From assembly GCA_963748205.1 (NCBI GenBank), contig CAVVIB010000019.1, positions 1 through 64,000 of the forward strand: a DNA stretch of 64,000 nucleotides. The letters run 5' to 3'. Shown piece after piece: positions 24,170 to 32,518 of the stretch (its first letter is position 1; every line of letters begins with the position of its first letter). Below the pieces are notes generated by a model. That model had not been told where the DNA came from, did no database searches, and worked only from the letters and a program-made list of their open reading frames with translations. A program made the position numbers and the translations under genes. Origin of the DNA: JAIBJN01 sp963748205 (GTDB lineage Bacteria; Actinomycetota; Thermoleophilia; Gaiellales; Gaiellaceae).

Positions 24170-24933
24170 GCGTCGTCCTCGTCGAGCGCGAGCCGCCGGT
24201 CGGCATCGTCCTGCTCAACCGGCCCGAGGCGCTGAACGCGCTCAACGACGAGGTGATGGGCCTGCTCGTCGACGCGCTCACAGAGCTCGACGACGACGAC
24301 GCGATCCGCTGCATCGTCCTCGGCGGCTCCGAGAAGGCGTTCGCGGCCGGCGCCGACATCGGCCAGATGGCCGAGGCGAGCGCGATGGACATGTACGAGG
24401 CGCGCCGCATCGACCGCTGGGACGCGATCCGGCGGATCCGCACGCCGCTCGTCGCAGCGGTCTCGGGCTTCTGCCTGGGCGGTGGCAACGAGCTCGCCAT
24501 GGCCTGCGACCTGATCGTCGCCTCGGAGACCGCGCGCTTCGGCCAGCCGGAGACCGGCCTCGGGATCATCCCCGGCGCGGGCGGGACGCAGCGGCTCACC
24601 CGCGCGATCGGCAAGGCGAAGGCGATGGACGTGATCCTCTCCGGGCGCTTCCTGACCGCCGACGAGGCGGAGCGTGCGGGGCTCGTGGCGCGCGTCGTGG
24701 CCAAGGAGGCCTGGCTCGAGGAGGCAAAGGCCGTCGCGCGCGCGATCGCCGAGAAGGGCCCGATCGCGCAGCGACTCGCGAAGGAGTCCGTCAACCGGGC
24801 GCACGAGTCGACGCTCGAGACGGGCCTCGACTACGAGCGCAAGGCGCTCTACCTCGCGTTCGCGTCAGAGGACGCCCGCGAGGGGCTGACGGCGTTCACG
24901 GAGAAGCGCAAGCCGGAATTCCGGGGCCGCTAG
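24166..24933 (+). CDS. Enoyl-CoA hydratase (PaaF-like)
   Basis: A 255-residue crotonase-family hydratase. Both catalytic glutamates of classical enoyl-CoA hydratase are in place, in LGGGNELAMACDLIV and ARFGQPETGLGIIPGAGGTQ. It starts with GTG at 24166, overlapping the previous stop (GTGA). Likely adds water to 2,3-enoyl-CoA intermediates in beta-oxidation or in the phenylacetate route served by paaABCD elsewhere in the window. Confidence 0.92.
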   Translation: MSVVLVEREPPVGIVLLNRPEALNALNDEVMGLLVDALTELDDDDAIRCIVLGGSEKAFAAGADIGQMAEASAMDMYEARRIDRWDAIRRIRTPLVAAVSGFCLGGGNELAMACDLIVASETARFGQPETGLGIIPGAGGTQRLTRAIGKAKAMDVILSGRFLTADEAERAGLVARVVAKEAWLEEAKAVARAIAEKGPIAQRLAKESVNRAHESTLETGLDYERKALYLAFASEDAREGLTAFTEKRKPEFRGR

Positions 24934-24949
24934 CGGCGTTCGCGCTTCC

Positions 24950-26135
24950 ATGACGATGTCCTCGCGGTGGCACGACCCTCCGCGGCTGCGCGCGCTCGAG
25001 GACGACGGAGACGAGCGCCACGCGACCTGGCTCGAGCTCTTCTTCGACCTCGTCTTCGTCGTTGCCGTCGCACAGCTTGCTGACGGGCTCGCCGAGGACC
25101 CCAGCGTCCACGGCTTCCTCGTCTTCGCGGGGCTGTTCGTGGCCGTCTGGTGGGCGTGGGTCGGGCTACACGTTCTACGCCGACCGCTTCGACACCGACG
25201 ATCCGCCGCACCGGATCCTGATGATCGCCGGCATGTTCGCCGTGGCCGTTCTCGCCTCTGTGATCCCCGACGCGTTCCACGGCGCCACGGCAAGTTTCGC
25301 CTTGGCGTACGCGGGCGTCCGAGCGGTGGTCGTCGTCCTGAACGCGCGCGCCTGGTGGCACCTGCCCGCTGCGCGACCCCTGCTCAACGTCTACATCCCC
25401 GCCTTCAGCGCAAGCATCCTGCTGTTCCTCGTCTCGGTGGTGGTCGAGCCGCCGTACCGCTACTGGATCTGGGCCGTCGCGTTGGCGATCGACCTGGGGA
25501 CGCCGCTGGCGAGCGCCGAAAGGATCCGCAAGGTTCCGATTCACGGGTCACACATCCCCGAGCGCGTCGGCCTCTTCACGATCATCGTCTTCGGCGAGAG
25601 CGTGCTCGCGGTCGTCGTCGGCACGACCAGCGTGAGCTGGGGCCTCGAGTCCGGGGCCGCCGCCGCGCTCGGCTTCGCGCTTGCCGGCGCACTGTGGTGG
25701 CTCTACTTCGACTACGTCGACTCCTCGATCGTGAGGCGGACGATTGCCGCGGGCCAGACGTACCTGTACGCGCACCTGCCGCTTCTGATCGGTCTCGCCG
25801 CCCTCGGCGCCGGCGTGAAGCTTGCGATCAAGGCGACGCAGGAGGCCGGCCTCACGGACGAGGTGTCGTGGATCATCGGCGTCGCCGTCGCGCTCTTCAT
25901 GGGCGCGGTGGCGGTGCTCCATCTCGTGACCACGCAGTCCCGCGGCGACATCGACGTCTGGCTGCGGCTGGGGACGGCGGCTCTCGCGCTCGGCGTCGGC
26001 GCAGTCGGGGCGGAGATCGGGATCGTGCTCGCCCTGACCGTGCTGTTCGTGGCGGTCGCCGCCCAGATCGTCCTCGAGCTCGCCCAGCACGACCGCCATC
26101 ACGCCGCCGAGCCGGGCGGGATCGAGATCGGCTAG
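24950..26135 (+). CDS. LtrA (low temperature requirement A) membrane protein, one frameshift
   Basis: A protein of about 395 residues with roughly ten transmembrane helices. N-terminal DDGDERHATWLELFFDLVFV and VAVAQLADGL are diagnostic of LtrA. One frame change at about 25157-25166 (WWAWVG to YTFYADRFDTDD) interrupts the family motif; the remaining 320 codons to EPGGIEIG are open. The cellular role of LtrA proteins is poorly known. Confidence 0.85.
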
Positions 26136-26144
26136 GCGCCCGGC

Positions 26145-27155
26145 CTAGACCTCGAGCTCGACCGGGACCAGCCGGACCTCGATCCGGCGTCCCTCGCGCA
26201 GGACGGTCGCGGTCACGCTCTCTCCGATCAGCTCGCCGGTCATGAGGCGTTGGAGGTCGTCCACGCCATCCACCGGCGTCTCGTCCACGGCGACGATCAG
26301 GTCCTCGCGCCGCAGGCCGGCCGTTGCGGCCGGGCTGCCCTCGACGACCTCGACCACCTCGACGCCGGTGGTCCGGCTGAGCTCGCGCGCGAGGCGCGGA
26401 GGCAGCGGCCGCGAGCCGCCCGCGATGCCGATGTACGCGCGCGTGAATCGACCGTCGCGCATGAGGGCGCCGATGATCTTCCGCGTCGTGGCGTTGATGG
26501 GCACGGCCAGCCCGAGCCCGACGCCTGCAACGGCGGTGTTGATGCCGACCACGCAGCCGCGGCCGTCCGCGAGCGCCCCGCCCGAGTTGCCCGGGTTGAG
26601 CGCCGCGTCGGTCTGGATCACGTTCTCGACGATCCGCCCGGCCGCCCGCGAGCTCACGGGGAGCGCCCGGCCGAGGGCCGAGACGACGCCTGCCGTGACC
26701 GAGCCGGCGAAGCCGTTCGGGTTGCCGATGGCGACGACGAGCTGGCCGACCCGGAGGATCTCCGCGTCGCCGAGGACGGCGGGCTCGAGCCCGGTGGAGT
26801 CCGAGCGGAGGACGGCGAGGTCGGAGAGCGGGTCGGCGCCCACGACCTCGGCCCTCACCTCGCGGCCGTCGACGAAGGAGGCGTCGACGGTGCCATTCGT
26901 GCCGGCAACGACGTGGGCGGACGTGAGCATGAACCCGTCCGGTGTGATCACGACTCCGCTGCCTCCGCCGGTTGCCAGGCGACCGCCGCGGACGCGCCGC
27001 GAGACCCGCAGGTTGGCCACGGACGGCGAAAGCTTCTCGGCGACGGTGACGACGGCGCGCGAGTAGGCGTCGAGCGCTGCCGCGTCCGAGCCTCCGCCTT
27101 CTGCCGCCGGCTGCTCCGGCCCGAGAAGCGCGTCGATGAACGTAAGATCGGCCAT
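26145..27155 (-). CDS. HtrA-like serine protease with PDZ domain, no signal peptide
   Basis: A 336-residue S1C (DegP/HtrA) family protease. Catalytic triad visible: His in TSAHVVAG, Asp in DPLSDLAVLR, Ser in NPGNSGGALADG. The PDZ domain covers about the last 95 residues (GVEVVEVVEGSPAATAGLRREDLIVAVDE). The start ATG at 27155 (MADLTFIDALLG) gives no signal peptide or membrane anchor, unlike typical HtrA, so it may be a cytoplasmic quality-control protease. Divergent from the paaG-like gene with 44 bases between. Confidence 0.92.
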   Translation of the reverse strand: MADLTFIDALLGPEQPAAEGGGSDAAALDAYSRAVVTVAEKLSPSVANLRVSRRVRGGRLATGGGSGVVITPDGFMLTSAHVVAGTNGTVDASFVDGREVRAEVVGADPLSDLAVLRSDSTGLEPAVLGDAEILRVGQLVVAIGNPNGFAGSVTAGVVSALGRALPVSSRAAGRIVENVIQTDAALNPGNSGGALADGRGCVVGINTAVAGVGLGLAVPINATTRKIIGALMRDGRFTRAYIGIAGGSRPLPPRLARELSRTTGVEVVEVVEGSPAATAGLRREDLIVAVDETPVDGVDDLQRLMTGELIGESVTATVLREGRRIEVRLVPVELEV

Positions 27156-27199
27156 CGGTTCCACGCTACCGAACACGTCCAGGTCTACCGAGGAGCGGC

Positions 27200-27970
27200 A
27201 TGGCTGAGGTCGAGACGACACGCGACGGCGCGGTGCTGACCATCACGCTGAACCGCCCGGACAAGCTGAACGCCTTCGACGCGGCCCAGCACAAGGCGTT
27301 TTCCGGGGCTCTCAAGGAGGCCGCCGATCCGGACGTGCGCGCGGTCGTCCTCACCGGCGCCGGCCGCGGCTTCTGCGTCGGGCAGGATCTCTCCGAGCTG
27401 AGCCAGGGCGACCGCGACGTGGGTGGGCTGCTCCGCGCGCGCTGGAACCGCCACGTGCTCGGTCTCCAGGGGCTCGAGAAGCCGGTTCTCGCAGCGGTCA
27501 ACGGCGCGGCAGCGGGCGCGGGGCTCTCGCTCGCCTGCGCATGCGATCTGCGCGTGGCGGCGGATTCGGCCGCGTTCGTTCCCGCGTTCATCAACGTCGG
27601 CCTCGTCCCGGACACAGGCGGCTCGTGGCTCGTCCCGCAGCTCCTCGGCTACTCGCGGGCTTTCGAGTGGATGTGCTCCGGGCGCAAGATCGACGCGCAG
27701 GAGGCGCTGGCCTGGGGGCTGGTCTCCGAGGTCGTCGAGACGGACGAAGTGCTCACGAGGACGCAGGAGCGGGCGACGGCGCTCGCCGCGCTTCCGACCC
27801 GGGCGATCGCGATGACGAAGCGACTCTTTCAGCGCGCCTCCACCACGCGGCTCGAGGACCAGCTCGAGCTGGAGGCCCAGCTTCAGGTTGCGGCGACCCG
27901 CACCGAGGACTTCGCGGAGGGCGTCGCGGCCTTCCTCGAGAAGCGCGAGCCGCGCTTCACGGGCCGCTAG
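27200..27970 (+). CDS. paaG: Enoyl-CoA hydratase/isomerase, PaaG-like
   Basis: A 256-residue crotonase-family protein closest in pattern to PaaG, which isomerises ring-1,2-epoxyphenylacetyl-CoA to the oxepin. AAAGAGLSLACACDLRVAAD and FVPAFINVGLVPDTGGSW replace the two hydratase glutamate motifs, and an Asp (in VPDTGG) serves as in PaaG. The window also encodes PaaABCD, which makes its substrate, 12 kb away. A RBS GAGGAG precedes the ATG. The stop shares CTAG with the convergent lipoprotein gene. Confidence 0.82.
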   Translation: MAEVETTRDGAVLTITLNRPDKLNAFDAAQHKAFSGALKEAADPDVRAVVLTGAGRGFCVGQDLSELSQGDRDVGGLLRARWNRHVLGLQGLEKPVLAAVNGAAAGAGLSLACACDLRVAADSAAFVPAFINVGLVPDTGGSWLVPQLLGYSRAFEWMCSGRKIDAQEALAWGLVSEVVETDEVLTRTQERATALAALPTRAIAMTKRLFQRASTTRLEDQLELEAQLQVAATRTEDFAEGVAAFLEKREPRFTGR

Positions 27971-28428
27971 GACGACTCGATCGTAATCCCGGTCGGCGTG
28001 CAGTCGGTCAGCCCGAGCTCTTCGGCGAGCTCGTCGGCCTGGGCCTGCAGCTCCGTGATCGACGCCAGCCCTGCCTCGACGCCGGCTTCGTCGTGGATGT
28101 TGCCGGCTTCCTGGACGCCGCGCATCTCCGTCAGCAGGTCGGCGCGCAGGGCGACCCACTCCGAGTACTGGTCCGCGAGCTCGTCCGACGGGTTCAAGAG
28201 CCGCAGCTCGTTGACGGACGCTTCGAGCTGATCCCCGATGTCGGCCCCGACGGCGCCCCACTCGTCGATGTCCTCGGAAGGCGGCGGAACGGCGGCGATC
28301 CTCGGCCCGTACTCCGCGCAGATCGCGTTCGCCTGCTGGAGGAACTCGTCGGAGCCCTCGTCCTCGTCGCCCCCGCAGGATGCGAGGACGAGGCAGGCGC
28401 AGAGCAGGGCCAGGGCGACGCGGGTCAT
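27967..28428 (-). CDS. Lipoprotein of unknown function
   Basis: A 153-residue protein with a lipoprotein signal (MTRVALALLCACLVLASCGG; lipobox LASC) and an acidic, helical mature part with heptad-like spacing and a single extra Cys near the C-terminus. Likely tethered to the outer face of the membrane. The family is not recognised. Confidence 0.78.
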   Translation of the reverse strand: MTRVALALLCACLVLASCGGDEDEGSDEFLQQANAICAEYGPRIAAVPPPSEDIDEWGAVGADIGDQLEASVNELRLLNPSDELADQYSEWVALRADLLTEMRGVQEAGNIHDEAGVEAGLASITELQAQADELAEELGLTDCTPTGITIESS

Positions 28429-28461
28429 CGTGCGCAGAGTCTAGTTTCCGGCCGCGGGGAG

Positions 28462-29857
28462 CTAGCGCGTGACGTTGTACGTCAGCGTGGTCGCCGTGCT
28501 CGTGTTCCCGGCCCGGTCGGTCGCCGTCACGAGGTACGTGACCGTGATCGGGCTCCAGGTCTGACCGTCGACCCGCGCGACGGTGACGGTGTAGGTGCCG
28601 CCGGTCGTGGCGGTCGCCGTGTACGGCCCGGCCGCGGAGGGCACCGTCCGGGTCGCCGTGATCGTGGCGCTGGCCTCGCAGGTGCCGTTGATCCGGTCGT
28701 TCTGGTTGTCGCGGTCCTCGTAGGTCGCGGTGGGGGCGTTCGGCGCCGACCGTGTCCTTGGTGACGGTGATCGACCGCGTCGAGGAGGTGTTGCCCGCCG
28801 CGTCGGAGGCGGTTGCCGCGATGGTGACCGACCCGTCGGGCACGGACGTCGCGTCGATGCCCGTGATCGTGACCTGGCCGGCGCCGTTCGGCGCGGGCAC
28901 GCTCTTCGTGACGGAGACGCCGCTCCGCGAGATCGTGACGTTGACCGTGTCCGACGGAATCGAGGTCGAGGGAAGGGTCACCGTGACCGAGACGGAGGCG
29001 CGGTTGGCGAGGTTGATGTAGGCGTTGCCCTGGCCGCCGCCGTTGGCGAAGAGAACGGCCGACGGGCGCGTCGGGGCGGTCGAGTCGGCGCGGGCCGTCG
29101 CGGTCGCGCTGTCGACGCTCTCGAAGGAGGGCGTCCCGCTCGAGACCGCGCGGACGCGGTAGGAGTACTGGGTGCCGTTCGTCGGAGACGTGTCCGTCCA
29201 GCTCGTGCCCGTGACCAGCGAGGCGTTCCGCTTCGTCCAGCTGCCGCCGGTCGAGCGGTACACGTCGTAGCCGGCGACGTTCGTCGTCGTGGAGGCCGGC
29301 CAGTCGACGCGGATGTCCGCGCCTGCGATGGCCGTCGCGGTCAGGCTGGCCGGAGCGGCGGGCGCGTTGTCGAGCGTGACCGAGTAGTCGCGGTAGAGCC
29401 AGGCCGAGTTGCCGAGCTTGAGCCGGATCTCGCCGGTGCCGCGGCCGGCGAGCGAGGGGGAGGTCGTCAGGGAGACGGAGCTCGAGGCGCCCGGGGCGAG
29501 CGTGACGCTCGCGCTCCCGGACTGGGCGAAGGTGGCGGAGGAGAGCTGGCCCGGGCCGAGGACGACGAGGGTCGCCGTGCGGCTCACCGAGCTCACGTTC
29601 CGGACGGTGAAGACGTTGGTGACCGTCTGGGGCGAGGCGACGAAGCCCAGGTCGATCGAGAGCGACTCGACGTTCCCGGTCGCGTCGCTGCCGGGCGTGA
29701 CGGCGAAGTGGTTGGAGAGCCTGTCGACCGTGAAGGAGTTGCCGCCGGTCGTCAGGCCGTCCGTGAAGGACGCCGACGTCATACGCGTCAGGCCCCCGAT
29801 GGCCAGGACGGCCGCGAGAGCGACGATCGACGCGATGAGGAGGGTGCGGGTTCTCAC
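28462..29857 (-). CDS. Exported fibronectin-III repeat protein with SipW-type leader, one frameshift
   Basis: About 465 residues. N-terminal RTRTLLIASIVALAAVLAIG then MTSASFTDGLTTGG, the leader-plus-SASFTD pattern of SipW-dependent matrix proteins. Then a beta-rich domain, one fibronectin type III domain (PASLTATAIAGADIRVDWPA to TATARADS) and two Ig-like repeats (TSVPDGSVTIAATASDAAGN; TYLVTATDRAGNTSTATTL). The frame changes near 28733-28752. The start overlaps the stop of the signal peptidase gene by 4 bases, so both are one transcription unit. Probably a cell-surface adhesin or fibre partner. Confidence 0.78.
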
Positions 29858-30384
29858 CTGGCAGGAGCCTCGACAGGTGTATCGGGCCGGCGCCAGATGG
29901 CCTGGAGGAGGAAGGTGAGCACGAGGCCCGACACGAGCAGGATCAGGCCGAGTCGGACCTCGCGCGTCTTCGCATACCAGAGCGCGTAGCCGACGTACGG
30001 GACGTCGAAGGCGAGGCGGCCGGCCTCGTCCGGGAGGGCGATCGCCCAGGGATCCCGGTTGAGGTTGGCGTCGCCCTTCGTGCGAAAGGCGAGCTCGCCC
30101 TCGTCCGTCTCCGCCGTCTCGACGACGCGGTGAGTGACGAGGCGGCCGGGCTGGTGCGGGTCGCCGAACGTGATGACGTCGCCGACGCGGACGCTCTCCG
30201 CGGGGACGCTCTCGACGAAGGCGAGCGTCCCGACGGGAAGCCCGGGCTCCATGGAGCCGGAGTAGACGACGACCGGCCGGTACCCGGCGAGGAACAGTGC
30301 CAGGTAGGCGAAGGCCGCGAGGACGGCCAGCCCTGCGATGGGGCCGACCGTCCTCTTGAGCACCGACGTGAGTCGCATCTGCAT
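29854..30384 (-). CDS. sipW: SipW-type signal peptidase I
   Basis: A 176-residue membrane peptidase. Helix 1 is followed by the nucleophile motif VVYSGSMEPGLPVG (Ser) and then GDVITFGDP and LVTHRVV, with His in the position where ordinary bacterial enzymes have Lys. This Ser-His arrangement marks the ER/archaeal/SipW class. A second helix lies at the C-terminus (LGLILLVSGLVLTFLL). It sits between two genes with SipW-type leaders (28462 and 30412), its likely substrates, as in the Bacillus tapA-sipW-tasA operon. Confidence 0.92.
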   Translation of the reverse strand: MQMRLTSVLKRTVGPIAGLAVLAAFAYLALFLAGYRPVVVYSGSMEPGLPVGTLAFVESVPAESVRVGDVITFGDPHQPGRLVTHRVVETAETDEGELAFRTKGDANLNRDPWAIALPDEAGRLAFDVPYVGYALWYAKTREVRLGLILLVSGLVLTFLLQAIWRRPDTPVEAPAR

Positions 30385-30411
30385 TTGCCGTCTTGCTCCG
30401 GGGTGGCGCGC

Positions 30412-30948
30412 TTACGCCTGGGTCGCCGACCAGGTGAAGCTGGCGCCGGCCGACTTGCCCTGGAGGGCGTTGTCGCCTGCGTCCGACCCGGTCGAGGGAA
30501 GGGAGACGTGGAAGTAGAAGGTGTGGTTGCCGCCGTCAGCGGCGAAGGTGCCGAGGTCGACCGAGCTGAGGCCGTTCAGGGCGCCGTCGTAGATCTTGGA
30601 GCCGGCCTGGCCGTCGTTGTCCTTGTAGATGACCAGGTCGAGGGCCGGGGCGAGGTCGCCGGTGGCCGCGCCGGAGAGGGAGTACTCGCCGGCGAGCGAG
30701 CCGCTGTTCGTGATCGTGACCGAGCCGGTCGCGTCTGCGCCGATCGCCATGTTGGCGGCGGAGAAGACTGCGCCCGAGCCCGAGCGGTCCATCTCGAGCG
30801 TGCCGGCCGCAAAGGCGTTGTTGGAGATCGTCACCGGGGTGGCCGTGAAGTTGGCGTATGTGCCGCCGGCCGCCGCGATGGAGACCGCGCTGACGGCGGC
30901 TGCCGTGAGTGCGATCTTCTTGGAGGTATGGAGCCTGATCCTGCGCAT
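30412..30948 (-). CDS. TasA/camelysin-like exported fibre protein
   Basis: A 178-residue protein with leader KKIALTAAAVSAVSIAAAGG followed at once by TYANFTATPVTISNNAFAAG, the SipW-dependent signal pattern. The mature part is beta-rich with the TasA-type segment GTLEMDRSGSGAVFSAANM and GSVTITNSGSLAGEY. Start ATG at 30948 with AAAAGGA ribosome site; a longer upstream reading lacks one. First gene of the tasA-like / sipW / Fn3 unit. Probably secreted and polymerised as biofilm matrix, by analogy with Bacillus. Confidence 0.83.
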   Translation of the reverse strand: MRRIRLHTSKKIALTAAAVSAVSIAAAGGTYANFTATPVTISNNAFAAGTLEMDRSGSGAVFSAANMAIGADATGSVTITNSGSLAGEYSLSGAATGDLAPALDLVIYKDNDGQAGSKIYDGALNGLSSVDLGTFAADGGNHTFYFHVSLPSTGSDAGDNALQGKSAGASFTWSATQA

Positions 30949-31124
30949 GTCGGTGTCCTTTTCGTTTCGGGGGAGTGGCTGCTTGCACACTCACCATCGG
31001 CGGCCAACGGATGGAGAAGGGCAGCGGTTCGTATGAGCGCCGTATGCCGTCAATGCGCAAATGGGGGATCTTTCGTCACCCTTCTGGGGGAGGCTCCGGT
31101 GGCATCTCCGTGCAGCAGCAGGTC

Positions 31125-31153
31125 TTTACGATCTATCGCGTTTCTGCTATATA
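31125..31153 (+). promoter_or_regulatory. Candidate promoter giving a leaderless transcript
   Basis: TTTACG (31125-31130) and TATATA (31148-31153) are 17 bases apart. The transcription start would fall at about 31160, which is the ATG of the next gene. No ribosome site is seen, in keeping with a leaderless mRNA. The AT-rich hexamer stands out from the GC-rich surroundings. Confidence 0.5.
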
Positions 31154-31159
31154 GCAATC

Positions 31160-31507
31160 ATGAGATACGGCTGGGTCGCCCTCTACCTCGGGCTCGACGT
31201 GGCTCTCATCGTTTCCCTGGCAGTGTTCGGCGACGAATCGGCGGGCCGGGCCGGCCTGGGTCTTCTTGCCGTCGCCGCGTTCTTCCATCCGCTTCTCGGC
31301 TTCGCCATCGGGAGCTACTGGGCGCTCCTGCTTCCGTTCGTCCCGGCGCTCATGGCCCTGCCGGCTGGCACTCCGGACGGCAGTGAGTGGTCGGTTTCGG
31401 CCTCGTTGGCGTTCCTGGCCGTCTTCCAGAGCGTTCTCCTGGTTCCGGGTGTCGTCGCGCGCCAGGTTCGCGACGCGCCACTCTGCGACGAAAGGAGCTT
31501 TCGGTGA
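31160..31507 (+). CDS. Small membrane protein of unknown function
   Basis: 115 residues with three or four hydrophobic helices (GWVALYLGLDVALIVSLAVF first). Probably translated from a leaderless message (see promoter at 31125). Its stop overlaps the GTG of the downstream lipoprotein gene (GTGA), so the two are co-translated. No family recognised. Confidence 0.65.
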   Translation: MRYGWVALYLGLDVALIVSLAVFGDESAGRAGLGLLAVAAFFHPLLGFAIGSYWALLLPFVPALMALPAGTPDGSEWSVSASLAFLAVFQSVLLVPGVVARQVRDAPLCDERSFR

Positions 31508-32511
31508 AGATCCGTGGTGTGCGCTTGCCGCTCGCGATCGGGGCGCTGGCCGTCCTTGCTCCGATCGCAGGCTGCGGCGGCGAGGCAGCGTCCACAGATT
31601 CGGCGGACGGCAGGATTGTCTTTGCGAGCAAACGGGACGGTGACTTCGAGATCTACGCGATGAATCCGGACGGCAGTGACGTCCGGCAGCTCACGCAGAA
31701 CCAAGGCGGTGGGGCTCGAGAGGCTGACGACCAGGCGCCGGTCTGGTCGCCCGACGGCACCCGCATCGTCTTCGCGAGCACGCGCGATCACACCGGCGAC
31801 GGATCCGACGACTCCGAGATCTACGTGATGGAGTCTGATGGCAGCGCTCAGACCCGGCTCACGGAGAACGAGACGCTCGAAGGAAATGCCGTCTGGTCCC
31901 CAGATGGTGAGTCGATCCTCTTCGCGCGGCGGCTCGTTCCGAGTGAGGACGGGTTCGAGCTCGCGCTCATCGGCGACGACGGGACGGGTACGAAAGCAAT
32001 TCTCGAGATCGACGGCTACGGAGCCGGAGTCTTCTCACCCGACGGGTCGCAGATCGGGTTCACCCGTTGCGGCGACGAGGAGGGAACGCTCGACTGCGAG
32101 GTCTGGGTCGCGGACGCCGACGGGAGCAACCGGCGGCTCCTCGTCGATTCCAGGGGCCGGGACGGCGGTGTGGCCTGGTCTCCCGATGGAACGAGGATCG
32201 CCTTCACGAGCGACCGCGATCGCAATGGGCAGTGCTTCTTCCACGACTGCTGGGGGCACAACGGCGAGATCTACGTGATGAACGCCGACGGGTCGGATCA
32301 GAGGCGGCTGACGGACGACCCGGGCGACGATCAGTCTCCGACCTGGTCGCCAGACGGGTCGAGGATCGCGTTTGCCGGCCTCCGCGACGTCGAGGGCGGC
32401 GTGGACGCTCCCGAGGAAAACTACGAGATCTACGTCATGGGCGAGGACGGCTCCGACGTCGTCCAGCTCACGGACAACGACTCGTGGGACTGGCACCCAG
32501 ATTGGCGCTGA
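31504..32511 (+). CDS. TolB-like beta-propeller lipoprotein
   Basis: 335 residues with GTG start, signal and lipobox PIAGCGG, then about six PD40/TolB propeller repeats recognisable as DFEIYAMNPDGSDVRQLT, VWSPDGTRIVFAS, AVWSPDGESILFA, VFSPDGSQIGF, AWSPDGTRIAFTS and TWSPDGSRIAFAG. Repeats end in ELYVM-type strands. Such proteins scaffold protein contacts at the cell surface; no enzyme motif is present. Confidence 0.88.
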   Translation: MKIRGVRLPLAIGALAVLAPIAGCGGEAASTDSADGRIVFASKRDGDFEIYAMNPDGSDVRQLTQNQGGGAREADDQAPVWSPDGTRIVFASTRDHTGDGSDDSEIYVMESDGSAQTRLTENETLEGNAVWSPDGESILFARRLVPSEDGFELALIGDDGTGTKAILEIDGYGAGVFSPDGSQIGFTRCGDEEGTLDCEVWVADADGSNRRLLVDSRGRDGGVAWSPDGTRIAFTSDRDRNGQCFFHDCWGHNGEIYVMNADGSDQRRLTDDPGDDQSPTWSPDGSRIAFAGLRDVEGGVDAPEENYEIYVMGEDGSDVVQLTDNDSWDWHPDWR

Positions 32512-32518
32512 CCAGCCG

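Noticed and set aside
30949..31125. Possible c-di-GMP riboswitch in front of the tasA-like gene
   Set aside because: Minus-strand sequence has short GC hairpins but I could not lay out the conserved GEMM core, so there is no support beyond the attractive context.
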